From Candidatus Eisenbacteria bacterium (GTDB taxonomy: Bacteria; Orphanbacterota; Orphanbacteria; Orphanbacterales; Orphanbacteraceae), in the NCBI GenBank assembly GCA_016930695.1, contig JAFGGD010000058.1:23870-87869 (forward strand): a DNA stretch of 64,000 nt. Reading direction: 5' to 3'. A program made the position numbers and the translations under genes. The number at the start of each line of letters is the position of its first letter. Positions within the stretch are counted from its first letter, which is position 1. Below are positions 34,447 to 43,244 of this stretch, piece by piece. Under the pieces are notes generated by a model, which searched no databases, had not been told where the DNA came from, and saw only the letters and a program-made list of their open reading frames with translations.

Positions 34447-35499
34447 ATGAACGGAAAGAGAAGGGGAAGAGGAGCGCCGGCGGTCGTCCTGATCCTGTCG
34501 GTTTGGACGGCGGCCGTTGCGACCGGCGCGGTCGTGACACCCGCCGCCGAACCGGAAACGGGGGAGATCGTTCCTCCGAGCGCCGGCTGTCTCGGGATCG
34601 TCGATTGGGAAGGGAACTTCTCCCTGGTGCACGAGGAGGCGGGTCCCGGTTATTTCCGATTCTGGGAAGAACCGCGGATTCTCCGGATCGATCCGAAGGG
34701 TCCGGCGGCGGGGAAAATCCTTCCCGGGGATCGGGTGGTCTCGGCGAACGGTCATCTGATCACCACCGAGAAGGGGAGCCGTTTCTTCTCCGTTCCCGAT
34801 CCGGGCGAGGAAGTGGAGCTTCTCCTCCGGCGCCGCGACGAGGAGATCACGGTGCGGATCATCGCCGTGCACGGCCATCCGGAGTCGCGAGGATCTCTTC
34901 CCAACGTCCCCGCGCTTCCCTGTGCGCCTTTGCCACCGGCGGCGCTCGCCGCGGGAGAGCTTCTCCCCGCGCCCAATCTCCCACATTCCTTCCGGCCGAG
35001 ACACGATTCTCTTCCGCATACCTGGCTCGGCATGGGGCTCACCTGCGAGATCGAAGGGCGTTGGGGTGAGGAAGATCTCCGGTTCGTCGAGCCGCCCACG
35101 GTGTTCCGTGTCGTTTCCGGGAGCGCCGCGGAGAAAGCCCGGTTCCGCAAAGGAGATGTGATCACCGCCATCGACGGAACGCCGATCGACACCCGGGAAG
35201 GGACGGCCTGTTTCGCGGCGATCCGCGCCGGCGAACGGGTGGAGTGGACCGTCCGGAGGGAGGGGGAGGAGGTCCGGCTCTCCATGACGGCGGCCCCTTC
35301 TTCGGACGGGCCTCGGCCGACACGTTTCGCGCCGCCCGTGAAAGATATACTTTATGCGGGAACAGTCGGTTCCGCCGCCGTCGAGGTTCGCGGTTCCTCG
35401 AGCATCTCCGTAGAGGAGGACCGCGAAAAGGGAGAGATCCTGATCCGGACGGCGGAGGGGACGATCCGCGTCTGGATTCCCGATCATCCGGCGGAATGA
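34447..35499 (+). CDS. Secreted protein with two PDZ domains
   Basis: A 350-residue protein with an N-terminal signal/anchor segment and two PDZ-like domains. The first is at about residues 60-125 (LRIDPKGPAAGKILPGDRVVSANGHLITT); the second at about 195-275 (FRVVSGSAAEKARFRKGDVITAIDGTPIDT). No protease domain is present. In the sigma-E paradigm PDZ domains sense unfolded outer-membrane protein ends, so it could act as a sensor or adaptor in the cassette. It starts 34 bases after the anti-sigma gene and precedes an S41 peptidase by 52 bases. Confidence 0.85.
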   Translation: MNGKRRGRGAPAVVLILSVWTAAVATGAVVTPAAEPETGEIVPPSAGCLGIVDWEGNFSLVHEEAGPGYFRFWEEPRILRIDPKGPAAGKILPGDRVVSANGHLITTEKGSRFFSVPDPGEEVELLLRRRDEEITVRIIAVHGHPESRGSLPNVPALPCAPLPPAALAAGELLPAPNLPHSFRPRHDSLPHTWLGMGLTCEIEGRWGEEDLRFVEPPTVFRVVSGSAAEKARFRKGDVITAIDGTPIDTREGTACFAAIRAGERVEWTVRREGEEVRLSMTAAPSSDGPRPTRFAPPVKDILYAGTVGSAAVEVRGSSSISVEEDREKGEILIRTAEGTIRVWIPDHPAE

Positions 35500-35551
35500 C
35501 CGAGGAGGTAGGCGGGATCGGCCGCTCCGCCTCGAACGGAAGGAGGGAGGA

Positions 35552-36694
35552 ATGATCCGGAGGACGATGGGAAAAGCCGCGGCGCGGATCGCGCTGGCCG
35601 CCGCGATCGCGATCGCCCGCGCCGGTCCGGCCGCCCCTCAAGCCGGAGACGCCGCGGACCCGCGGGACCGCGCCGTCGGCGAGGCGACGCGCTCGGCGGT
35701 CGTGGAGAGCGTGGCGGTCGCCCTGACCGGATACTACGTCTTCCCCGACGCGGGCGAACGGATGGCGGAAACGATCCGGCGCCGGAACCGGGACGGGGCG
35801 TACGCGGAGTGCCTCACCCTCTTCGCCCTCGCGCAGAGTCTCACCGAGGATCTCCGGTCGGAGAGCGGCGACGGCCACCTTCGGATCATGGTTCGTCCCG
35901 ACGCGTACTTCGAGCCGGCGGCGGACGACACGAGCACCGATGAGGAGGCCGCCCGCGTCGCGGAGGAGGAGGCGTACGAGAATTTCGGGTTCCTCGAGGT
36001 GAAAAGACTTCGGGGAAACGTCGGTTATCTGCGGATGAACGGCTTCTACGACGCGGGCCGCGCCGGACCGACGGCGGCGGCGGCGATGGCCTTCCTGGCC
36101 CACTCGGACGCCGTACTCATCGACCTCCGTCTCACCCTCGGCGGGTCGCCGACCATGGATCAACTCCTCGCGAGCTGGTTTTTCGACAGGCCGACGCGGT
36201 TGTCGAGCTTTCACCGCCGCATGGGGGATTCGACGGATGTGAAGCAGCACTGGACGCAGCCCTTCGCGCCCGGAGCGGACCTTTCGAAGGCGGATCTTTT
36301 CATCCTGACCAGCGAACAGACTCCCTCGGCGGCCGAGGCATTCGCTTATGACATGAAACATTTGGGCCGGGCGACGATCGTCGGCGATACGACCGCCGGA
36401 GCCGCCCACCCCTGCATGGAGCATGTGTTCCCGGACCTCAATCTGTCCTTCGACGTTCCCTTCGCGCGTGCGGTCCATCCCGTCACCGGAACGGATTGGG
36501 AAGGGACCGGCGTGATTCCGGACATCGCCGTTCCCGAGGAGGAGGCGCTCGCCGCCGCCCATCTCGCCGCGCTGGAGAGAATCCGGGACCGGACGATCGA
36601 CGACCGCCGCCGCGCCGGGACCGAGTGGGCTCTCGATTGGGTGCGCGGGACGGCCGAACCGGCCCGTCTCTCCGAGAGGGAGATGGAGGAATAG
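35552..36694 (+). CDS. S41-family (tail-specific/TSP-like) serine peptidase, C-terminus cut by in-frame TAG
   Basis: A 380-residue exported protein of the S41 type. The N-terminal helical domain resembles that of interphotoreceptor retinoid-binding protein-like S41 members (VVESVAVALTGYYVFPDAGERMAETI). The core follows (NVGYLRMNGF..., AVLIDLRLTLGGS), with catalytic Ser259 in EQTPSAAEAFAYDMKHLGRATIVGD and GTGVIPDIAVP near the end. There is no PDZ domain inside; the neighbouring PDZ protein may compensate. Translation stops at TAG 36692-36694, but the same frame continues for 75 codons with family-like sequence (next entry). GGAGGGAGGA precedes the ATG. Confidence 0.9.
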   Translation: MIRRTMGKAAARIALAAAIAIARAGPAAPQAGDAADPRDRAVGEATRSAVVESVAVALTGYYVFPDAGERMAETIRRRNRDGAYAECLTLFALAQSLTEDLRSESGDGHLRIMVRPDAYFEPAADDTSTDEEAARVAEEEAYENFGFLEVKRLRGNVGYLRMNGFYDAGRAGPTAAAAMAFLAHSDAVLIDLRLTLGGSPTMDQLLASWFFDRPTRLSSFHRRMGDSTDVKQHWTQPFAPGADLSKADLFILTSEQTPSAAEAFAYDMKHLGRATIVGDTTAGAAHPCMEHVFPDLNLSFDVPFARAVHPVTGTDWEGTGVIPDIAVPEEEALAAAHLAALERIRDRTIDDRRRAGTEWALDWVRGTAEPARLSEREMEE

Positions 36695-36922
36695 GCCGGC
36701 GTTTACGGCCCGCGCCGTTTCCGCGTCGACGGCGACCGTCTCGCCTACGGCCGGGGGGGCGGGGAGGAACGCCCCCTCATCCCGATCGGCGGCGACGTCT
36801 TCCTCCTGCCGGAGGTCTACTATGTCCGGTTCCTCTTCGAAAGGGACGGCCGGGGTGACGTGACGGCGGTGGTGAGTCTCACCGAGGAAGGACCGTCGAG
36901 CCGCTACGAGAAGGAGCGTTAG
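36692..36922 (+). other. In-frame continuation of the S41 peptidase after an amber codon
   Basis: After the TAG the frame encodes AGVYGPRRFRVDGDRLAYG, PLIPIGGDVFLLPEVYYVRF and ends at TAG 36920-36922. This is the small beta domain that closes IRBP-like S41 proteins, where a Tyr usually precedes AGVYGPR. A single-base change TAC or TAT to TAG would explain the stop. It could be a recent nonsense mutation, suppressed read-through, or a sequence error. Confidence 0.75.
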
Positions 36923-36954
36923 CCCGCTTTTTCCCCGTCGTCGCCCGAAGGAGC

Positions 36955-38343
36955 TTAGCTCCTCCCGTTCTCCCCTCTCCGCCGCGCCGCCCGCCAGAGC
37001 AGGTAGAGCGGGAAGCCGGCCGCCACGGAGATCATCGCGGCCGTCGATTCCACGGGGCGGTTGATCCAGGCGGCGAAGAGAAGCGCGAGCGATGCGGTGA
37101 GGTAGAAGAGCGTCGTCACCGGGTGGCCGGGCGTCCGAACCGCCGTCCCTTCGCCGATCCCTCGTCTGCGGGCGACGAAAATCCCCGCCACCGCGAGCCA
37201 GGGAAAGACGCCGAGGGCGAATCCCAGATAGACGAGCAGTTGTTCGAAGGAGCCGACCATCACCATGATCGCCGCCAGGCATCCCTGGAGGACGACGGAG
37301 CGGCTCGGCACGCCGAAACGGGGATGGACGCGGGAGGCGAAACGAAAGAAGAGCCCCGCCCGGGCCATGGCGAAGTAGACGCGCGGTCCGATCATCAGGA
37401 AAGCGCTGAGCGACGAGAGGAGCCCGAAGCCGACGAGAGTCCCGAGGCCGCGCCCCATCCAGGGTCCGAAGACGCGCGCCGCGGCCGATTCGACCGGCGT
37501 GATCGTTCCGCGCAGCTCGTCGAAGGGAACGGCCCGGAAGACGAAGAGGTTGATCAGGAGGTAGAGGACGATAACGATGCACGTGCCCGCGACGAGCGAG
37601 AGAGGAAGCGTCCGCCGCGGGCGCCGCACCTCGCCGGCGATGTAGGCGCTCGCGTTCCACCCGCTGTAGGCGAAGCCGACGAGCATCATCGCCGTGCCGA
37701 TCGCGAGATTCCCCCCGTCCGGGAACTCCCGGGGGAATGCGATCGGTTCCCCTCCCCGGCCCGCGCCGCCGGCGAGAACGAGCCCCGCGCCGGCGAGCAC
37801 CAGCACGAGCAGGATCTTCATGGCCGTGAGCGTGTTCTGAACCGAAGCCCCGGGGCGGACGCCGGTGGAGTGGAGCACCGTGAACAGCGCGATCAGGAGG
37901 AGCGCGATGCCGCGGATCGTCGCATCGGATGGGGCCGCCCCGCCGAGCATCGGCCCGATTCCCGAGGAGAGATAGGAGGCGGCGCCGATCGCCGAGGCGG
38001 CCACGGGAACGGAGAAACCGGCGATCAGGCTGGTCCATCCGGTGAGGAAGCCGAGAGCGGGGTGGAAGAGCCGGCGCAGGTAGACCACCTCGCCCCCCTC
38101 CTCCGGCATCCGGGTCGCCAGCTCCGCGTAGGCGAGCGCTCCCGAGAGGGCGATCAGCCCGCCGAAGACCCAAGCGAGCAGCACCCACCCGGAGCCGGGA
38201 AGCCGCCCCGCCAGGATTCCCGACGTGGTGAAGACGCCGGCGCCCACCATGTTGGCGATCACGACGCCGGTCGCCGTCACGGCGCCGATTCGCCGGGCGA
38301 TCGGTCCGTTCCCCGCCCTTTCCGGATCCTTTCGTCTAACCAT
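36955..38343 (-). CDS. APC-superfamily amino acid permease
   Basis: A 462-residue membrane protein with 12 predicted helices. The first helix carries the unwound substrate-binding motif of APC transporters (VVIANMVGAGVFTTSGI). Later segments are GLIALSGALAYAELATRMPEEGGEVVYLRR, SLIAGFSVPVAASAIGA and FAYSGWNASAYIAGEVRRPRRTLPLSL. It resembles LAT/APA-type amino acid exchangers. Only 32 bases separate its stop from the convergent S41 frame. Substrate not predictable. Confidence 0.92.
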   Translation of the reverse strand: MVRRKDPERAGNGPIARRIGAVTATGVVIANMVGAGVFTTSGILAGRLPGSGWVLLAWVFGGLIALSGALAYAELATRMPEEGGEVVYLRRLFHPALGFLTGWTSLIAGFSVPVAASAIGAASYLSSGIGPMLGGAAPSDATIRGIALLLIALFTVLHSTGVRPGASVQNTLTAMKILLVLVLAGAGLVLAGGAGRGGEPIAFPREFPDGGNLAIGTAMMLVGFAYSGWNASAYIAGEVRRPRRTLPLSLVAGTCIVIVLYLLINLFVFRAVPFDELRGTITPVESAAARVFGPWMGRGLGTLVGFGLLSSLSAFLMIGPRVYFAMARAGLFFRFASRVHPRFGVPSRSVVLQGCLAAIMVMVGSFEQLLVYLGFALGVFPWLAVAGIFVARRRGIGEGTAVRTPGHPVTTLFYLTASLALLFAAWINRPVESTAAMISVAAGFPLYLLWRAARRRGENGRS

Positions 38344-38767
38344 GCCGCCTGTCCGATCGGGCGGGCGCCCCCGGTTCGGTGGAGTTTCGGGATGAAGGGT
38401 CCGGCGTTACGCCGGTTCTTCTCAGGAGTGGGCCGAACAATGAATCGGACGACCGAACCTCCCGTTTTGTTCAAACGCAAGGGCGTCCCTCGATCGCCGC
38501 TCCCCCTCTCCGGACCGGCGGCGGAACGCCCCGTAAACGCCGTTTCGCCTTGACACGAGGCACTTCTGTCCCTAACTTTTACTCCAAACTACGAAATCTT
38601 GCCTGCCGAATCGAATCGCTCCATCGCCCCTGAGGACTCGAGGATCGGCCAGTCAGAGATTTCGAGTTGGCGCGGAACCGGTTTCCGCACGCGATAGTCG
38701 CCGGCCCTCCGGGCTTCCCGATGGGACCGGAAAGAGTGAATCGGGGCGAGTGGAGTACGGAGCGCAG
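38344..38767. other. Divergent intergenic region, permease / RNA-binding protein
   Basis: These 424 bases hold no gene. They contain a small palindromic hairpin CCGGCG-TTA-CGCCGG at 38401-38415, the RRM gene promoter at 38550-38578, and then a leader of about 180 bases, a length compatible with post-transcriptional control of an RNA-binding protein. Confidence 0.45.
38550..38578 (+). promoter_or_regulatory. Sigma-70-type promoter for the RRM protein
   Basis: TTGACA (perfect -35), a 17-base spacer and TAACTT. Confidence 0.55.
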
Positions 38768-39061
38768 ATGAAACTGTACGTCGGCAACCTTTCTTTCCAG
38801 GCCACCCAGGAAGAGATCGAGCAGCTCTTTTCCCAGCACGGCACGGTCCACGAGGTCACTCTGGTCACCGACCGTCAGACCGGCCAGCCGCGCGGGTTCG
38901 GCTTCGTCGAGATGGATGATGACGGCGCCACGGCCGCCATTCAGGCCCTCGACGGCACCGAATTGGGCGGGCGCACCATCCGGGTGAGCCAGGCCCGTCC
39001 CCGTGAGGACAACCGGAGAGGCGGCGGCGGAGGTGGCGGCGGTCGCCGAAACCGCTGGTAA
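38768..39061 (+). CDS. RRM-type RNA-binding protein with glycine-rich tail
   Basis: A 97-residue protein with a single RNA recognition motif. RNP2 is LYVGNL (residues 3-8) and RNP1 is RGFGFVEM (42-49), followed by an RG/Gly-rich tail (residues 83-95). This matches the small bacterial Rbp family, often cold-induced, which binds single-stranded RNA. The ATG at 38768 starts the RRM directly and follows GGAGC. A long leader and a very strong terminator frame the gene, so it is monocistronic. Confidence 0.96.
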   Translation: MKLYVGNLSFQATQEEIEQLFSQHGTVHEVTLVTDRQTGQPRGFGFVEMDDDGATAAIQALDGTELGGRTIRVSQARPREDNRRGGGGGGGGRRNRW

Positions 39062-39087
39062 CACCGAAAAGCGATTGTCTGGCGAAG

Positions 39088-39116
39088 CGCGGGGGTTTCG
39101 GCCCCCGCGTTTTTTT
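39088..39116 (+). terminator. Intrinsic terminator of the RRM gene
   Basis: CGCGGGGG-TTTCGG-CCCCCGCG followed by seven T residues. Confidence 0.92.
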
Positions 39117-39156
39117 AGCCCCGGAATCCCGGCCGACCCTCTTCGCATCCCCGCCT

Positions 39157-40329
39157 CTAGCGCAGAAACAGGTAACCGAGCGGAATGATGTGCAGGAGGA
39201 TGTAGACCACGAAGACCAGGACCAGGTTCCCGCGCGAGCGGGCGGCGATCCGGCCGAGCCGGAGGGCGAGGGCGATCGGGAGGGCGCGGGCCGGATAGAA
39301 GACGGCGATCCCCATCAGGTTGAACACCATGTGGGTGATGGCGACGGTCACCGCCAACGGGTTGCCGGTGGCGAAGGAGGCGAGCAGCGCGGTGATGGTG
39401 GTCCCCAGGTTCGCCCCGAGCGTATAGGTGAAGATCTCCCGAATCGAGAGGACGCCGGTCCCGACCAGGGGGACCACCAGCGATGTCGTCACCGAACTGC
39501 TCTGCACCACGGCCGTCAGGATCCAGCCGACCAGAAACCCGGAGAGATCGTTCCGGAAGAGCACCCGGTTGAAGAACTTTTCCGCCCGGTCGACGATGGT
39601 CCTCCGCATGATCTTCACCATCCGGGAGAGGGAGAGGAAGAGGACCACCAGGGCGACGACGGCGAGCGGAATGGTGTGGGGGAGAAGGTGGGTCGCCCCG
39701 TGCACCGCCGGCCCGATCACCTGTTTCAGCGGGCTCATCAACTGCAGCCCCCCGACCCCCTCGAAGTACCTCTCCAGAACGACCGCCGCCCTTTCGATCG
39801 GATGAAACGCCATTTCCAGAGGGAAGAGCACGAGCACCGCGAGGATGTTGAAGAAATCGTGGACCGTCGAGGCGGCGAAGGCTTTTTCGAATTCCCGGAG
39901 CCGTCCGGCGTGGCCCAGGGAAACGATGGTGTTCGTCACGGTGGTGCCGATGTTCGCCCCCATGACGATCGGGACGGCGAGGCGGAGGTCGAGCGCTCCC
40001 GCCGCGACCAGGCCGACGGTGATGGACGTGGTGGAGGATGAACTCTGCACGACGCTGGTCGCCACGATCCCCATGAGAAGGCCCGCGACCGGGTTCGACG
40101 CCATCCGGATGAGTTGCTCGGCGAATCCTTTCCCCGCCAGCTTGAAGGAGGCGCTCAGGAGATCGATGCTGAAGAGAAAGAGATAAAGAAAGACGAGAAA
40201 AAAGAGGATATCGAAAAGGGTGGAAAACCGGAAAGGGAGGTCGGCGCCGGCGCGGGCGTTTTCCGGAGGGACGGTCCCTCGGGTAACTCCGACGGCCGGA
40301 ACGATCGAGGAGGGGTTTCCGCTCTTCAT
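39157..40329 (-). CDS. Na/Pi-cotransporter (NptA/SLC34-like) family protein
   Basis: A 390-residue membrane protein with two inverted Na/Pi repeats. Each carries the QSSS signature (VVQSSSSTTS at residues 93-102 and VVQSSSVTTS near 265) and a GANIGTT or GANLGTT motif. Sodium-coupled phosphate transport is the family role; the PhoU-like domain found in the YjbB subgroup is absent. GGAGG precedes the ATG at 40329. The gene stands alone between the RRM gene and the divergent C25 peptidase. Confidence 0.93.
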   Translation of the reverse strand: MKSGNPSSIVPAVGVTRGTVPPENARAGADLPFRFSTLFDILFFLVFLYLFLFSIDLLSASFKLAGKGFAEQLIRMASNPVAGLLMGIVATSVVQSSSSTTSITVGLVAAGALDLRLAVPIVMGANIGTTVTNTIVSLGHAGRLREFEKAFAASTVHDFFNILAVLVLFPLEMAFHPIERAAVVLERYFEGVGGLQLMSPLKQVIGPAVHGATHLLPHTIPLAVVALVVLFLSLSRMVKIMRRTIVDRAEKFFNRVLFRNDLSGFLVGWILTAVVQSSSVTTSLVVPLVGTGVLSIREIFTYTLGANLGTTITALLASFATGNPLAVTVAITHMVFNLMGIAVFYPARALPIALALRLGRIAARSRGNLVLVFVVYILLHIIPLGYLFLR

Positions 40330-40500
40330 TCGATCCTCCGTGGGGATTCCCGAATCCCGGGGGCGCGGTGCAAGAAGAGGCTATCGCCGACGAGGGAAGA
40401 ACTCCAGCGATTCGAGCGCGAACGGGCGGACCGCCTCGAGGAGACGAAATTTCGTATCGTGTTTTCCCCGAGGGGGTTTCGCGATCGGCTCCACGGGGGC

Positions 40501-40521
40501 TTCGGTTAAGTTTCGGTTAAG
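40501..40521 (+). repeat. Tandem 10-bp direct repeat upstream of the C25 peptidase promoter
   Basis: TTCGGTTAAG occurs at 40501-40510 and 40512-40521, one helical turn apart. The pair ends 19 bases before the -35. Direct repeats on one face of the helix are typical of response-regulator binding sites. Confidence 0.45.
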
Positions 40522-40540
40522 AGAGCGGATCGACGGTCTC

Positions 40541-40569
40541 TTGAGGCTCTTTCTTTTCCTTGGTATAGT
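40541..40569 (+). promoter_or_regulatory. Sigma-70-type promoter for the C25 peptidase
   Basis: TTGAGG, a 17-base spacer and TATAGT. Confidence 0.55.
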
Positions 40570-40714
40570 TCGTGCTGTCGGCTCCGTCCCACCGGCCGAA
40601 GCAGGATGATCTCTATGTGATCGATCTCGTCCGCGAGCGCTCTTCCCACCTCGCGCGAACGGCGAAACGGGTCGTCCCCCGCTCTCCACCGACTCCCACG
40701 GAGGTTGGTTGGCC

Positions 40715-43102
40715 ATGACATTCACTCTTCAATTGAAAGCGGCGGCTCCGTGGAGGGGACTCGCAGCCCTCCTTCTTCCGATTCTTCTCACCGCGGGGAT
40801 CTCCTCCCCGGTCGCCGCGGACGGGCACGTCGACGTCATCGCCGGCGATGCGGGAGAGGTGCGCCTCGTCTGCCGCTGGACGCCGGAGGATGTGTCGATC
40901 GCCGCCGGCGTCGTCCGTCTCGCCGGATGCGATCTCCGGGGCGGAAGGGGGGAACCGCTCCTTCCGGCGCGGACACTGCGGGTCGCTCTTCCGCCGGGGA
41001 CGGCGGCGTCCGGCGTCCGCGTCGAGTCCCTGCGGGAGGTCGAGCTTCCGGGCCGGCATCCGGTCGCGCCCGCGCGCGGGGCGCTGCCGATCGACGGAGA
41101 GGGAACGCGATCGGACATCGACCCGGATCCCCAGATCTACTCCTCCGCCGATCCCTGGCCGGGGAGGCAGGCGTCCCTTCTCGGCGGAGCGGATCTCGCC
41201 GGATTGTCCCTCGCTTCGGTCCGGCTCTCGCCGATTCGGTGGATTCCCGCCGAGGGGCGGCTCTTCCTGGCGGAGGAGATGACGGTGGTGATCGAGTGCG
41301 GGCCGGCCGGCGCGCCGGGGGATCTCCTCCCGGCGGGGCTCTCCGAATCGCGGCTCCGCGACTTGGAAACGACGATCCGCCGGCTGGCGGCGAATCCGGA
41401 GGAGGCGCGGCTCCCGGCGGCGCCGCCGATCGGGCGCGTCCTTCGCGCGCTCCCCTCCGGCTCCTACGATCACGTCATCCTCACTCAGGAATCATGGGTC
41501 GATGATTGGAAACCGCTTCTGGACTGGCGGAACAGGTGCGGCGTCCGCGCCGCCGCGGTCGCGATCGAGTGGGTGCTCGGCGAAGCGGGGTACGCCGGAA
41601 CGGACGTAGAGAAGGTCCGCGCCTTCGTCGCCGACGCCCATCAGAACTGGGGGACCCGTTCCTTCCTTTTCGCCGGCGACTCCAACGTGATCCCCTATCA
41701 CGTCCGGGTCATCACCATCCCCTACGAGACGATCGACATTCCGAACGACACCTACTACGCAGACTACGACGGCGACTGGATCTGCGAGGTGGAGATCGGC
41801 CGCGCGCCGGTCCGAAATCTCACCCATATCGCGACCTTCCTGGACAAGCAATTCACTTATGAAAAGAATCCGCCGTCGCCGGGCTACGTGAAGACCGCCG
41901 CCTTCTTCGGTTTCGACATCGCTACTTGCGGCGACACTTATGGAGAACGCCAGAAGGGGGAGGTGGACAGCCTGCACCTGCCGGCGTCCTGGACGCTGTC
42001 GACGGAGTACGACTCCGAGACCGGTTCCCACCGGGCCGACGTGCTCGCCCTCCTGGAACAGGGATTCCACCTGGTGAACCATCACGACCACTGCAACACC
42101 GAGTTCATGGGAACGGGATGGATCTGCCACGCCGAGGGATTCGGGAACGCCGAGGTGGAGGCGCTGACCAACGGCGACCGCCTCGGAATCGCGCACACCG
42201 TTGGATGCTATCCCTGCAATTTCCCCGTCCGCACGTGCATCGCGGAGGCGTATCTCCGCAATCCGAACGGCGGCGGCGTCGCCTTTCTCGGCAACACCCG
42301 CACCGGTTTCGGCGGCGATATTCCCGATCCGGATCTCTTCAGCGCGAGGCAGGACCGCTACGTCTATCGGAATCTCTTCGACTACGGGATCGCACGGCTC
42401 GGCGAGAACTTCACCCTCGCCAAGAATGACGAGTACGACCCGGACGACCCGGACAGCGTGCACGCCTATTGCTTCCTCCAGTATCACCTTCTCGGCGATC
42501 CGGAGACGCCGGTCTGGACGGAAGAACCGGCGGCGCTCGCCGTGACTCACCCGGAGACGCTCTCCGTAGGCGCGCCGAGTCCCTTCTCCGTCACCGTGAC
42601 GAGCGGGGGCTCACCCGCGGAGGGGGCGCTGGTCTGCCTCTGGAAGGGGGACGAGATCTACGAGAGGGAGACGACGTCCGGAGGAATCGCCTCTTTCACC
42701 GTCACCCCCGCCGAGGCGGGCACCCTTCTGGTGACGGCGACACTCGGGAATCACGTCCCTTGGGAGGGAGAGGCGCTCTGCGTTCTTTCCACCGGAACGG
42801 CGGGACCGGCTTCGGGCGCGCCGGCGCGCACCGCCCTTCTCGGCGCCGAACCGAATCCCTTCAACCCTTCCACCACGATCCGCTTCTCCCTCGCCGAAAG
42901 GGAGGAGGTCTCCCTCCGCGTCTTCGATACGCGGGGGCGGCTCGTGCGAACCCTCTCCGACCGGATCCTGCCGGCGGGGATCCACACCGTCCGTTGGGAC
43001 GGCCGTGACGCTTCCGGTGCTCCTGTCCCGTCGGGTGTCTACTTCATCCGGATGGACGCGGGTTCCTTTACGGATCGGCGGAAGGCCGTGCTGATTCATT
43101 GA
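40715..43102 (+). CDS. Secreted C25 (gingipain-family) cysteine peptidase with FlgD-like C-terminal domain
   Basis: A 795-residue exported peptidase. A signal peptide (LLPILLTAGISSPVAAD) and a propeptide-like beta domain precede the caspase-like C25 core from about residue 250. The likely catalytic His is in VNHHDHCNTEF (residues 454-464) and the Cys is Cys498 in HTVGCYPCNF. An Ig-like domain and a FlgD-like C-terminal domain follow (PNPFNPSTTIRFSLAE...VPSGVYFIRM). In FCB bacteria such C-terminal domains often mark proteins for surface export. The ATG at 40715 has GGAGG 10 bases upstream; a TTG at 40709 is also in frame. Confidence 0.88.
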   Translation: MTFTLQLKAAAPWRGLAALLLPILLTAGISSPVAADGHVDVIAGDAGEVRLVCRWTPEDVSIAAGVVRLAGCDLRGGRGEPLLPARTLRVALPPGTAASGVRVESLREVELPGRHPVAPARGALPIDGEGTRSDIDPDPQIYSSADPWPGRQASLLGGADLAGLSLASVRLSPIRWIPAEGRLFLAEEMTVVIECGPAGAPGDLLPAGLSESRLRDLETTIRRLAANPEEARLPAAPPIGRVLRALPSGSYDHVILTQESWVDDWKPLLDWRNRCGVRAAAVAIEWVLGEAGYAGTDVEKVRAFVADAHQNWGTRSFLFAGDSNVIPYHVRVITIPYETIDIPNDTYYADYDGDWICEVEIGRAPVRNLTHIATFLDKQFTYEKNPPSPGYVKTAAFFGFDIATCGDTYGERQKGEVDSLHLPASWTLSTEYDSETGSHRADVLALLEQGFHLVNHHDHCNTEFMGTGWICHAEGFGNAEVEALTNGDRLGIAHTVGCYPCNFPVRTCIAEAYLRNPNGGGVAFLGNTRTGFGGDIPDPDLFSARQDRYVYRNLFDYGIARLGENFTLAKNDEYDPDDPDSVHAYCFLQYHLLGDPETPVWTEEPAALAVTHPETLSVGAPSPFSVTVTSGGSPAEGALVCLWKGDEIYERETTSGGIASFTVTPAEAGTLLVTATLGNHVPWEGEALCVLSTGTAGPASGAPARTALLGAEPNPFNPSTTIRFSLAEREEVSLRVFDTRGRLVRTLSDRILPAGIHTVRWDGRDASGAPVPSGVYFIRMDAGSFTDRRKAVLIH

Positions 43103-43125
43103 GAACCCGATCGAGAGCGAGAAGA

Positions 43126-43154
43126 AGAGGCTGGGGATTTTCCCCGGCCTCTCG
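43126..43154 (+). terminator. Terminator of the C25 peptidase
   Basis: AGAGGCTGGGG / CCCCGGCCTCT stem of 11 pairs (one G-T) with a short T-rich loop, 25 bases after the stop. Confidence 0.7.
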
Positions 43155-43183
43155 CTTTCCCGCCCATGGAATCCGGGGAATGG

Positions 43184-43211
43184 AAAAGGTCCCGGCTTTT
43201 CGGCCGGGGCC
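43184..43211 (-). terminator. Terminator of the MBL-TPR gene
   Basis: GGCCCCGGC / GCCGGGACC stem (one mismatch) followed on the minus strand by TTTTCC, about 35 bases after the stop at 43245. Confidence 0.7.
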
Positions 43212-43244
43212 CGTTTCTCCTTCGGGGATCTCCCGCGGGGGATT

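Larger units (their letters stand above)
40330..40714. other. Divergent intergenic region, Na/Pi transporter / C25 peptidase
   Basis: These 385 bases hold no supported gene. They contain the direct repeats at 40501-40521, the promoter at 40541-40569 and a leader of about 140 bases for the peptidase. Confidence 0.5.

Noticed and set aside
38401..38415. CCGGCG-TTA-CGCCGG hairpin as a terminator
   Set aside because: It lies between divergent genes where no transcript is expected to end and has no true T run. It is noted only as a small palindrome.
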